Of a DNA stretch of 64,000 nucleotides, positions 34,096-45,328 are shown piece after piece. Within the stretch, counting starts at the first letter, position 1; each line of letters starts with the position of its first letter. The position numbers and the translations under genes are program-made. Under the pieces are notes generated by a model. The model was not told the DNA's origin. It ran no database searches and worked only from the letters and a program-made list of their open reading frames with translations. The stretch comes from Lomentospora prolificans (Eukaryota; Ascomycota; Sordariomycetes; Microascales; Microascaceae). The DNA lies in the NCBI GenBank assembly GCA_029532625.1, contig JARFXM010000011.1, forward strand, positions 248,001 through 312,000, written 5' to 3'.

Positions 34096-36391
34096 TCAGT
34101 AATCAAAGTGATTCCTCTTAATAGGATTCAAATCCCTGAACTCTCCCCTTAAGCTCTCAAGTCCGTTCGCCTTGACCTCCTCCACAAACTTGGCCACCAC
34201 AGGCGCAATAACCTCCTCGTCGAATCCAAAGTACTTATACGCCGCCTTACAAGGAAGAGAGTGGCCAAAAGAAGTCATGCCGTAGCCAGCATCAGCGTAC
34301 CTCTCCCAGCCGTTCATGGCGTAGGCCTCGACAGCAATGACGGGGGTTGACCTGGAGCGGAGAACCTGGCGGTTGTACTCGATAGCCTGCTTCTCGAAGA
34401 TGCGCTTACAGGGTACACTGACTATTCGAGCGCGGACGTTGTGCTTCGCGGCGAGGACCTCGCGAGTCTTGACGGCAAAACACATCTCGGCCCCTACACA
34501 GATCAGAGTGACATCCGCAGCCTCATCTTGCATGAAGACATAACCGCCTCGGAGGACTCCGTCTCGAGAAGAGTGGTCAAGGTACTGCTCCAGACCCTGG
34601 CGGGAAAGAGAAATGATGGACGGGGTCGACTTTGCCTCGAGAGCAGCGATAAACGCACCAGCAACTTCCTCGCCGTCGCAAGGTCGGATGTAAAGTATGT
34701 TGGGCATAGCGCGATACAAAGCAGCGAGCTCAATAGGCTGGTGAGTAGGACCGTCCTCGCCGGTACCGATAGAGTCATGGGTGGCAATGTGGATCTGCTG
34801 GAGACCCTGAAGAGCGCCCATGCAGATACCGGGTGCGGCGTAGATATAGAACATGAAGAAACTAGAGGTGACTGGGAGAATTGTTCCCTTACTGAAGGCG
34901 GCGAGGCCGTTTGAGATTGCAGCCATGGCATGTTCGCGGATGCCATAGTGGATGTATCGGCCGGAATAGCTGCCATTGATCCCGCAGGTTGTTTTGAGTT
35001 CGGGCTGGGTAGTGTTAGCCAACGTCCTGATATTTTGAGTTGAAGTGTTTACTTACGTGCTGGAAATCGATTTTCCCCTTCCAGATCATGTTGACCGAAG
35101 GTGAAAGATCAGCCGTTCCAACCATCATGTTCTGAATCTCGGCAGCAAGCGGGTTGCACACAATACCCGCCAACTTTCGAGAAGCAGTGGGCTCCTCAGG
35201 AAGTTAGTCCTTGGAGGGGATGATAGACCTCCAGTCAGAGGTGGGCTTGCCCTCAACACGGAGCTTGAACTCGCAGCCACATCAGGGTGCTCAGCGGTGT
35301 ATGCGGCGATGAGGTCGTTCCATGACTTCTCAAGTTCAACACCCTTAGGCGTGAGTTCACCAAAGAAATCGTAGACTTCCTGGGGAACGACAAAATGCTC
35401 CTTGGGGTTCATGCCAAACTTGGTCTTGATGTTGGCGACGTCCTCGGCGCCATAAGCAGCTCCGTGGGCCTTGGCATCACCCTGCACCTTGCTCCCAATG
35501 CCGATGACAGTGCGGACATTGATAAAGGTGGGCTTGTCAGTGGCCGCCTTTGCTTGAGCAAGCGCCTCAGCAAGGCCCTCGACGTTGAAGCAGCCGTCCT
35601 CTACATCAACCACGTTCCAGTTACAAGCTCGCATCTTGGCGTTGACGTCTTCGGTGTTGCAAAGATCAACGCTACCGTCGCAAGTGATCTGGTTGTTATC
35701 GTAGATGACGACAAGATTGTTCAGCTTCCAGTGGCCAGCAAGCTGGAAGGCTTCCATCGTTACACCCTCTTGGAGACATGCATCGCCGATCATGCACCAA
35801 GTGGTATTATTGACAACATCGAACCTAGGGCGGTTATACACTGTACCAAGGTGTTTAGATGCCATAGCGAGACCGACCGCGTTCGCGACTCCCTGTCCAA
35901 GAGGACCAGTCGTCACCTCGATTCCGTCGATTTCGATTTCAGGGTGACCAGGGCAGAGCGACTCGGGCTGGGTGGAATGGTAGGATTTGAGCTGGTCCAT
36001 AGTCATGTTTTGGTAGCCGGCAAGGTGGAGGAAGGTGTACTGGAAGAGACAAGTATGGCCGTTGGATAGGACAAACCTATCGCGGTTGAACCAGGAGGGG
36101 TTTTTGGGCGAATACTTCATGGTGTATTTCCAGAGAGCGACGCCAATCGCGGCCATACCCATGGCACCGCTTGTGTTCTATCAGCCGCCGCTCAATCATG
36201 CTCGGTGAAAGACGATTCTAGAACTTACCCAGGGTGTCCGCCATTGTACTGCTGGCAGATATCGGCAATCAGACACCTAAACACCCTCAAGACGAGATCG
36301 ACCTTGTCACCATCCTGAGCTTCTGGACCCCGTTGCTCTTCATTGGGGCAACGATAGGAGCTGGCGACTCGAATATAGCGGAGGGAGACAT
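34096..36391 (-). pseudogene. dihydroxyacetone synthase/transketolase-family pseudogene
   Basis: Exons 36391-36229, 36169-35057 and 35002-34096 (minus) trace a full transketolase-type protein of roughly 725 residues. Landmarks: QQYNGGHPG, DRFVLSNGHTC, TTGPLGQGVANAVG, the thiamine-diphosphate motif around GDACLQEGVTMEA...NNQITCDG, YSGRYIHYGIREHAM, ATHDSIGTGEDGPTHQP. The sequence is most like fungal dihydroxyacetone synthases. Three lesions break it: a one-base loss near 36334 (the frame that starts MSPSAIFESPAPIVAP gives way to the frame of DGDKVDLVLRVFRCLIADI), a one-base loss near 35276 after HPDVAA, and in the restored frame a TAA near 35205 between SKD and LPEEP. Splice sites and catalytic residues remain, so inactivation is recent, or the assembly has errors here. 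No peroxisomal SKL-type tail is present (ends HFDY). Confidence 0.82.
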
Positions 36392-37092
36392 TGTGAAGCT
36401 CGGACTGGACAGAATCACGCCGCGTTTCTTTTATCAAGTATCTTCCGACAGTTTCAAGGACAATCGAATCTTGGAAGGTTGCATCAAGACAAGAGATCTG
36501 GAAAAGGTATGCGTGCGGCCTAGCTTTATGGAGCTCACGATCCAGTTTGCAGCGGCTGCAGTTTTCTCCCCTCGTGCGCTTCCGTTTTCTACTTGGAGAA
36601 ACGCATCATCATAGGCTGTTGGAGTGCCGGAACTTTGCTAATACCAAGTGGTCCGCCAGCTCGAGTTCACTTCTTGTCCAGAATGATTTCACTTCCTCGC
36701 CGAAGCGGTGCGCCCCTATTGGGAAAAGGAGGACCCCACGGTTTCATTGTGGAGGGACGCTAGCGCCTCAGATTTCCTTTTCGGGAAGACGGTGGCGATG
36801 CGGGACCCAAATGGAGAGATCATCGTGAGGTGAGGTGCGCTTAGAAGCGAAGGGGCGTCAATGAATCGTTTTTTATGGGTTTCTGATACTAATGGCTTGA
36901 AGAAGTGTTGCGGCATGGTGCGCGTCGGAAGCTCGGGGTTGGGCAGCTCTTAAAATTCACGATGTCGCCAGGTCGCACTTCGGCTCTTGTCCCGAGCCTC
37001 TGTGCCGTTTTTCATGTTCCATTCATAACTTTTGTCTTTCTCCTTCTCACGCTCCCTTCTATAATACCCAAATACGAACCACAACCATCGAA
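36392..37092. promoter_or_regulatory. divergent promoter between DHAS-like pseudogene and SDR
   Basis: 700 bp between two divergent starts. The 3' portion just before 37093 is pyrimidine-rich (CTTTTGTCTTTCTCC), typical of fungal core promoters. No clear operator is seen. The arrangement suggests that the two enzymes were once co-regulated. Confidence 0.4.
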
Positions 37093-38011
37093 ATGTCTCC
37101 CGCCGTCCCCCCCGCGCTCGTCAGCACTCCCGCATCCCTCTTCGGCCTCTCCAACAGGACAATCGTCGTCACCGGAGGCGGTCGCGGCCTCGGTCTCACC
37201 CTCGCCACTGCCTCAGTCGAAGCCGGAGCCCACGTCGCCTGCCTCGACATCCTCCCCGAGCCTGCAGCCGATGAATGGGCTGCCCTCCAGTCCGCCGCAA
37301 AGGTAGCTGGTGTCACGGCTGCTTATTACCGTTGCGACGTCACCTCCGAGGCCGAGGTCGAGGCCGTCTTCAAGACGATAGCTGAAGGTGCATCCGCCAA
37401 GGGCGCCGAAGTCGCCGGAACTATCGCTTGCGCGGGTATCCAACAAAAGACGCCCGCGGTAGACTACCCCGCTGCCGACTTTGAGAGGATGTTGAGGGTG
37501 AACACGACGGGCGTCTTCATTACCGCCAAGTACGCCGCGAGGACGATGATTGAGCGTGGTATCAAGGGCAGCATTATCCTTATTGCTAGCATGAGCGGAC
37601 AGATTGCCAACCGCGGCTTGACGTGCACCGCGTATAACACCAGTAAAGCCGCGGTGCAGCAGATGTGCCGGTCGCTGGCGCAGGAATGGGGCCAGTTCGG
37701 CATCAGGATCAACACCTTGTCCCCTGGTGTAAGTTGACAGCTTGTTTTTCTTTTAGGTTTATTTTTTTTCCCTCTGTTTCCACTGGCAATCTCAGTCTGA
37801 CTCTATGTAGTACATCAGGACCGCCATGACGGACGCCCTCCTCGCCGCCGACCCAGCCCTTGATCAGATCTGGATGGCCGGTGCCCTCCTCGGCAGACTT
37901 GGAGTCCCTGACGACTTCAAGGCCCCTGCCGTGTTCTTGCTCGCAGACGGCAGCAGCTTTATGACAGGTGCGGATCTGAGGGTCGACGGTGGTCATTGTG
38001 CTTCGGCGTGA
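37093..38011 (+). CDS. short-chain dehydrogenase, polyol dehydrogenase / L-xylulose reductase-like
   Basis: Exons 37093-37728 and 37811-38011 give 278 residues, a normal classical SDR length. The NAD(P) motif is TGGGRGLG (27-34). CAGI replaces the usual NNAG near residue 113, the catalytic serine lies in ASMSG (166 or 168), and Tyr181/Lys185 sit in YNTSK. The C-terminal part LGVPDDFKAPAVFLLADGSSF and the end GADLRVDGGH are typical of the mannitol dehydrogenase, sorbose and xylulose reductase branch. It probably interconverts a ketose and a polyol in the cytosol. Being divergent from a transketolase-type gene that uses ketoses fits pentose/polyol metabolism. Exact substrate and cofactor preference are not decidable by eye. 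Confidence 0.88.
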
Positions 38012-38593
38012 CGCGGTTATAGCACTGCATGAGTTGGAGGAGGACGGCATGTAACTTATTATTTTACATAAAGAAAGGACAACAAGGGCAATTAATGAAA
38101 CAAGTTTTTCGAAAATAGATTCCGCGTGACGCCAACGTGGATAGGCGAGTCCATGAGCCAGCCCCAATACTGGAACTCTGTATGGCGTGCGATTAACTCT
38201 ATTATGTTCGATTGAGCTAATGCCCCGAGTGTCGTCTAATGGCCAGCTGGACGAACCAGCAGGACCCTGAAACTCAATCGGCGTGCGCTCCAACAAAAAT
38301 GCGACACACGGCTGCGCGTCCCTCCCATGAATCTTGGATGATCATATACTTGTTTTAATGCACAACAGCAAAAGCCACCCCTGCGTTAGTAACACAGCAC
38401 AATAACTCCGGGTCCGCCAGATCACCGGGTCCAAGAGCTGTACAACACACCAGTCGAATATAGCCGGAGCCACCATCGGGAGTAAGATAATATATAGCCA
38501 GAAGAGCCGACAACAGGCCAAAGTATCCTCCGCTTTCTCCAAGTCTTTTTCATTTTCCGCCTCGATTCCATTCCGTCGCCACGCCCACCAAGA
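38012..38593. other. intergenic region
   Basis: About 580 bp between two plus-strand genes; presumed terminator and promoter. Minus-strand frames at 38342-38847 are shadows of the downstream gene. Confidence 0.6.
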
Positions 38594-39441
38594 ATGGAGC
38601 AGCGCAGGCAAAGCGACCTGGAGCCCGTCTGGATAGTAACGCAGCAGCCCGATAGGAGGAGAGGGAGATGGCGCATTTGGCAATATCCACCGTCGGTCTG
38701 GGGGTTGTGGATCGCCCTGCCGATACTCGCCGTCGCCTCCATCTTTGAAATGGTCCTCAAAATCAACGCCCCGAGGGCAAACTTCCGCGACATACAAGCC
38801 GATTCGAGTGGGCTGCGCCCAGTAGCACAGGTGGTGGAATCAACCATGGAGCCATGGCCGTCGTCGATACAACGGGGAGAATTGGAGGTGCAGACTGTGG
38901 CGGCGGCCCTCGCGCTTGTGGAGGTGGTTGCGCTAGGGTTTTTCGTGCTGCGAGTGGTTCGAAAGCAGCCATTCCAAGTATGTCGCTTGGAAGCCAGTCA
39001 TTATTCTGTCCTTGTTTCTCATCTAGTTGCGCACAGATCCCTCTTAATGGAAGAATCGGCATGCTCGTAGCTATCGCGATAATCGACATATTCGCTCTCG
39101 CCACCTTGGTCTTCATATTCGTCGTAAACTACCGCTCCGCCCAATATGACGCAGACTACGCCCTTCACGAAGGCGAAAAGGCATGGGCTTTGAACTCGGG
39201 CGGAGGTATATTTACCTACGACCAAGGCACATTCACGACCGAGACGTGGGCGTGCGGCGTCAAGGACCTCCCGACCTTTGATGGACGCTTCGGCGGGGAG
39301 TTGTCAAAAGCGTGCAAGGAGGAGCAGGCGGCGAGGTACTTGATGATTGTGATTTCGGCCATGCTTCTCGTGGTGTTTGAGCTTGTCTTTAGGGACAAGA
39401 TTGACGGGACGGGACTGTTTGCAGTTCCATATTATAGATGA
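38594..39441 (+). CDS. four-helix integral membrane protein, unknown family
   Basis: Exons 38594-38977 and 39037-39441 give 262 residues. Four hydrophobic helices are visible: about 35-54 (VWGLWIALPILAVASIFEM), 107-124 (AAALALVEVVALGFFVLRV), 137-158 (MLVAIAIIDIFALATLVFIF) and 230-246 (LMIVISAMLLVVFELVF). The loop between helices 3 and 4 is about 70 residues long and contains two cysteines (WACGVKD, SKACKEE) that could be disulfide-bonded on the outside. The topology recalls tetraspan membrane proteins, but no tetraspanin CCG motif is present. The next gene, converging from the right, is also a polytopic membrane protein; whether they work together is unknown. Confidence 0.75.
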
Positions 39442-39588
39442 GATATGGTTCCTTGACCATTTGATGTCAAATTCATATCCTATATGATACACCCAGTATG
39501 GAATAAGAATCATTAAAGGAAAAGCCTATTAGAAAAAAAAAAAGGCGCCGAACTCAAGCAAAATACAGCAAGATGGTGTTTGTTTTTT

Positions 39589-41505
39589 CTAAGGCGGTTG
39601 GCGCCGTGATAGAGACTGCATCCTAAACGTCGAGGTTCCCTGTACCGCTCCAGACGCCATATCATTCGCGTCGGAGTTGGTCCTCAGCGGCTCCACGCTC
39701 TGCCGGCCGTCTGTCCTACGGAAGACCACATAGTGAGGACCGAGCCTCCTTCCCATACTCTCCTCAACACCGACTGAGAAGATGGTTAGCTACCATATCG
39801 GGGCCAAAGTTTGGGATCGAGAAGACTTACAGATAGTGGAGTACATCCACTTGACAAAGACTGGTACCCACACCAGAATGACTATGATCTGCCCATAATC
39901 CCAAGCGTCTTTGGCAGTAAAGGTCAGGCCGATGGAATAATCGATGGAAATGATATATCGTAGCAAAAATACCACCATGATCAGATCGAGCATCGCCCAT
40001 CGCAGGTGCAAGACGACGGCAAGAACAGGGTACTTTTCGGCAATGTTGAGCTTGTCCCGCAATTTGCGGAACAGTCGGCTGTGCGCAAGCTCGTCGAGAA
40101 TCAAAACGGAAATGAAAAGGTGGGACACGGCAACGCACTGACGTGCCAGCCGTCGACCGTAGATACTGGGGATGCTCGTGTCGTCGCCGGAGGGCGGTGA
40201 AAGACGAAGAGGGTGCATGTTTAGGTTGCCGCCGCATTCGGGAATGGGGTCGACGGCGTATTTGGCAAGGTGGCTCTGGTCGACGACGACTCCAAGAATG
40301 TACACGACGACGGAGAGTACAAAGGTGTACCACCATCGTGTGCCAAGACGCTGCAGAGAGGATTGGATCATGAGGACGAGGAGCACGTGAGTGGTAGCGA
40401 AGAAGGCGGAAGATCGGGCGCTGGTAAATTTGTCGGGCGCCCAGGTCGGGCCGTAGATGATGAGGGTGGCGAGTTGAATGGCAATCATGAACAAGGATTG
40501 GACTTCCTGGAAGTCGGCGAGAGAAGTGAACAGCGCTGCAGCTACCCGGGAGCAGCGGATGTAATCTAAAATGGTCCCAATGTGGCGGCGAGACTGGACC
40601 TGGGCTAGGCCGTCGAGGGTCTCTTCCTTGGGCTTCTTGGAGAGTGTCGAGATGAGGAAATCGGGCAGCCTAGTCCAGTAGGTGAGCACGTTTGCGACGG
40701 TGAAGAAGATGATGGCGATGCTGATCTGGATAAAGTATCCCACGAGCACCTGCATCGCACACGTTAGTTAAATCGTCTATTCTTTTTTTTTTTTTCTTCT
40801 CTTTCCATTTCGACCGATCAATTACGGGAGACGAATACGTACGCCGGGGCCTCCGATATCAGCGTCGGGGTCATCCGTGACTTCGTTTCTCGACGTGCAC
40901 AGCCAGTCGAATTCGCGAAGGAGCAACCCCATCGTCTGGAGCCCATCCTTGATCGAAAGACTGGACCACGGTCGGTTCAAAAACTGCTCATCGTAGTACG
41001 TCGCAAACTGGCATTCGCCGTAATCACCGGATGCGCAGGTGGCGGCGGTGCACCGGGCCATGTTCTCCAGCACATCGGCCCAGTCAAAGGCCTCCAACGA
41101 TCCAAAGTGCAGCTCGGTATCGAATCGCTTCATGTCGGTATATTTGGCTTCGAGGGTTCCGTTCTGGATGAGCATGGCGGAGGTGGCGAGCACGGCGCAG
41201 TTGTACAGGCTGAAGGACGAAAAGAGATCGGTTGCATTGTGGCAGGCAATGGAGCAATCGCGGGCGACGAGGGAGTCGTAGTTGTTGCCCAGGTCCAGCT
41301 CGATGGGGCAGCCCTTGAAGTCCAGCCTGATGGGGACAACCTCGGTCATGGCATCGTCGCGAGCCGATTCCTGAGGTGCATAGCTTCCAGAGACGGTGGC
41401 ATTCAGTGCGGAGAACGACTCGAGGAGGATACCGGCGATTCCATAGTCGGTGGAGATATATTTGTCCCAGGTGAAGTTGAGGGAAGGGACGTGGGTTGCC
41501 ACCAT
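39589..41505 (-). CDS. polytopic membrane protein with cysteine-rich N-terminal ectodomain, unknown function
   Basis: Exons 41505-40843, 40749-39831 and 39773-39589 (minus) give 588 residues. The first ~220 residues are soluble, with N-x-S/T sites (NFT, NAT, NGT) and about eight cysteines (RDCSIACHNATD, CTAATCASGDYGEC, WLCTS). About seven hydrophobic helices follow between residues 222 and 500, starting VLVGYFIQISIAIIFFTVANVL and ending IIVILVWVPVFVKWMY. The C-terminal tail is short and basic. An extracellular domain before seven helices is receptor- or channel-like, but no classical signal peptide is visible at the chosen ATG and I recognise no family. It converges with the four-helix membrane protein, with 147 bp between the stop codons. 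Confidence 0.72.
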
Positions 41506-43789
41506 CTTGGCTAGGAGGAGTGGGGGGTTGTTGAGAAGGAGACGTGGAGAGAGGAGGAGGGGGGGGCGAGGGTCGACAACGCCGGCCAGCTCCTCAAATA
41601 CGGCTCTAAAGTCGTAGGAAAGGCTCTAAATCAATCCCATGGCATTTGTTCTCCAGACTAGCGTCGGTCTGGAGGTGTCGGCAGCGCTGGTGAAGGCGTC
41701 GAGATGGGTTGATTGTGCGATAGTCGAAACGATGACGGAGAACCTGAATTGAGGTTTTTGGGACCTCTCTCACCTTCAGGCGGATAAAAAAATCCGAAAC
41801 TTGGCTAGGCCGGTTGGCAAAAGGGCAGGGGTTCGTGGGCTACCTCGATTGGACTAACTGGACAGGGGCGGTCGCTGGGTGTTGGTGCTGTGGCTGTGCT
41901 TGCTTGGCCAGCAATCACACCTTTCCCGTTGCCGCCAAGACCCCTTTCAAGGGCCGTTTCCATCTTGATTCGTCGTGTGTTTCCGCTGCCTTGTTTCCAG
42001 ACATTGAGCACGCTGGACCAGCTAGAAGCTATTAAGGTTAATCCCGATGGATTGTACTTAAGAGAGTGATGGCTTTGTCCAATACCTAGCAACCGAGCAT
42101 CTCAACCAACTAGTCTCTTCATTCCTCGCGAGGGATACGGGTAGAGAATCGAGAAGCCTTTGTTCGGATGTGACTCGGGTCTCGGTGCCCCTGTCAGCAA
42201 ACGCCAAGGCCAAGACAGGAAGCGTTGGGGTCGATCTTCCCCTCTCACCAGCCACAGTTTGTCAAAAACTCTCACCCAAAGAAAAAAAAACCCCTTGGCC
42301 GAAGAGCTAGCGACAAACTTTGGACGCTGGCTGACTGAGCGAGCGGCACCGGCCAGCCATGCGGGTGACTTCCACTAGGAGCCAAGTTTGCCTTCCCGAC
42401 CCCCCCCAAAAGACTTTGACAGATCCCGGTTTCAGACCGGATGCCCCTTGAGGGGACGGAAACGGGAAGGAAGAAAGAGCGCACAATGGTCAATAATCAC
42501 AATTTTTTTGCGGACACAGGCCCGAAACCCCATGCTCACGAGAATGTGGCGCGAAAAAGGGCTGGAACAGGAGTTTTGGTGCTGCGGCTGAGTCCGCCAC
42601 TGAACTCAGCTCGACCCGCCAGCTTTGGGGAAACAACCTTGATAGCTTGTTCCCAAAATCTCGCCCCTGGATCCCAGAAAAGTGGACATCTGGCTCTTGC
42701 TCTGATTTCTGCGTTGTTTGGAGCTCACTCCCTCAGCCACGCATTGCTCGATGGTGGCAGAATGCTCTGCGCGGCAATGGCGGTTACGCACGTCCAGCAA
42801 CTCCAAGCTTGTTCGCATCCCGCGAGTTCCTTGTGGTCGATTGTCTCTTGTCCCATGTAGCTACAGTCCCCTCTTTATCGTGATTCATCCGGAGGTGTGT
42901 TTGGGTCGCTTGTTTTGGCAGTGCGCTCTATATCGCTCAATCGCCGTCGTGTGTTTCGAGACTTGGACTCTGCTCGCTTCTCTTTTTACAGCCGCTATTC
43001 GCGGGGAAGAGAGAAGGGGGAGGGGGTGCTCTATTAATCAACCCTCTCTCTGTCTCCGCGTTGACAACAACGTCTGTGGATCACGGCGAATTATCCGTCA
43101 CACCTGCGATGGCGCTGTTACCTTGGTTAATTACATTGCCATTTGCAAGAGGCCTGTGAGCTCATCGTCTCGTTGCAAAGCTAATGGAATGACCCTTTCC
43201 CCGGTTCTGTCATGCGGTGCTCGGGGCAAGTGTTATTAATGCCCAGGGGATGATTTCTCGATGAGATATATCCGATGGGCTTCAAGCCCACTAAATATGT
43301 GTTGGCGGTGATTATAGCTCGGGCCCCAAGTCAGGATCCAACGCGTTCACCTCCCTGTTGATCGCTGCACCGCCGTAGAAGGGAAACCTTGTGGATTTAC
43401 GAAGACATAGCGAGCGCCACCAGTCCAGGCTTAACTCGAATGGATCGAAGTATTGAAAAAGGGTGAGTTGTCTAATTCCTCCTCCCTTTCCGCGCTCACC
43501 ACTCGCTTAGCCAAAATCTTCTAGGTCGGCCTCAACCCATTCCTGTTCCTGCAAGCCGAACCCTAGCTTAATGTCCACAATGCCATTCCTCTGCGCATAA
43601 TCCTCTCGAACAACCAATAACTCGGCAGACCCGCCTTTCGCAAAGTCTTGCAACCAATGAACTCCCAGCTAGTGCCGGTAATATTGTCATCGTGGATGGC
43701 GTCGGTTTCACCCAATATGCATTTATGCGAGCTCTTGCTTAACATAGGCTAAACTCGCTTTCCCCGATATTGTGAACCTGAATGGTGGA
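41506..43789. other. intergenic region, no supported gene
   Basis: 2.3 kb without a convincing gene. Overlapping short frames on both strands (for example 42441-42860 and 42718-43239) lack conserved features. The stretch 41520-41570 is a G-rich tract on the plus strand. Confidence 0.5.
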
Positions 43790-44935
43790 AACTGGCGAAT
43801 TCGAGTGCATGTCCATTACCGCCCAGTACTGGTGATCAACACCTTGTCTCTTCCTGAATGACCGCCTTGAGCAGGCTCGGAAAAGCCTAGACAGCCCCCG
43901 AGGATGGGGAAACTGAGGATGAGTGCCAGCAGATCGTGCAGGGTATCCAGGCAGAAAAGACGATCGAAAAAGGCTCCTACTTTGATTTATTCGAGGGGTT
44001 GAACCGGAGGCGTACGCTTACTATCATGGCCATCGATTTCTTGCTCCAGGTCACCAGCCAACAGCTGAGCACCGTGTACGGCCCCCTTTTTATCAAGTCT
44101 CTAGGTACCGTCAATCAGTTTTATATAAAGGTTTGAAAAGCGTCATCAACGTTTGTATCGGCTTGTCTACGCAGTAATTGCAGGATTGCATTAGCAGAAG
44201 ATAATAACAGGGACAGGCTCCCTTTTCCTCCCTTTCCTCTCTCGTTTCCCCCTCTACGGACCTCACAGCTCCATTGAGTCGCCCATTAATATCGCTAACC
44301 GTCATGTCCATACTTGTAGAAAGTTCCTCTTCATCGGCGGCACACTTTAATGCGCCGCTGATTACCATGGGTGACTTGGGTTGTGCTAACACCGCCAACC
44401 TACGCAACCAAATCCAGAGTCGTAGCCACGGCCATACTCTTTGTAGCCTGATACGGTCGCCGGTGTGCGGCTGCGACACAAACCATCAACTTCAAATTGT
44501 GTAGTACCAGCAACCGAGATTTTAACGACTAGAGCGGCCGCTATTACTAGCGCCATCTACACGCAGTAAGTAGTACATTCCCTTAACTCCCGAAAGGCGT
44601 CCCAACTCGCGACTTATACCCGTCGCCTTGTACAAACTCATCTCTACATACTCTATTCCCTATCTCCTAAATGCACCGTACGCTCCGTGGGATCAAAAGT
44701 CTGGATTCACTTTTAGTGGTATTGTGACTTTGCTTAATCTCTTCTATGCCTATTTCTTTATTCTGGACTACCGCGGCCGTTCACTAAGGGATATCGACTG
44801 CCTTTTCTATAACAATGTGCCTGGGCGAAAGTTTCACAAGGAAGTTGTGGTACTACGGACAATGACAAGTTCAAGCGTGTACGGTCTGTTTCGAGCAGTA
44901 CATTCCAAAATTGACCAAGACCAGAAATGCTAGGC
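43790..44935 (+). pseudogene. decayed C-terminal half of an MFS sugar transporter
   Basis: Fragments in shifting frames follow the order of an MFS sugar porter. First comes QQIVQGIQAEKTIEKGSYF with the DLFEGLNRRRTL loop. Then come helices around IMAIDFLLQVTSQQLSTVYG and LFIKSLGTVN (to about 44130), a degraded middle containing PTYATKSRVVATAILFVA near 44400, and finally STYSIPYLLNAPYA and FSGIVTLLNLFYAYFFILDY with GRSLRDIDCLF (to about 44850). The stop codons, frame changes and lost introns show a pseudogene. The N-terminal six helices are absent here, but a similar N-terminal half lies 4.5 kb to the right at 48490. Confidence 0.75.
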
Positions 44936-45328
44936 AATTTTAGCATGGCAACATATCCTCAGTTCGTCCGTGGCTTACTTAATCTAGTTCCGCACCTTCC
45001 TCGAGGTTTCCCCGAGGGTATCCCGAATGTTCGGGTTGATGGTTGAGTGGAGAGGTGGATAGGGTGGATAGGGAAGTATGGGCTATTCCGTAATAGCGTG
45101 ATACTAATAGTGTGTGTGCCTTTGTCTCTCTGAGCCAGAGCCAGTGCTGGCATTCGATCCGTCCATGGATGCATTGCGCTCTTAGCGTGGCCCCCCCATC
45201 CATTCAGACTCTCTGCTGGTTCCGGCCCGCCAGACCTTCCCCAGATACCCGTCCCCAGTCAACCACTCTTATTTCTTGATGATTCCATTTGCTGTATTGA
45301 CCAAATAAGGCCGCATGAGCAAAGGAAC
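44936..45328. other. intergenic region
   Basis: About 390 bp before the second regulator gene; presumed promoter. No other feature is visible. Confidence 0.55.

Noticed and set aside
34337..34914. Plus-strand open frames opposite the DHAS-like gene
   Set aside because: Shadows of transketolase-type coding sequence on the other strand.
42441..43239. Overlapping plus-strand frames as a possible gene
   Set aside because: No conserved motif, no splice support, and unusual residue composition.
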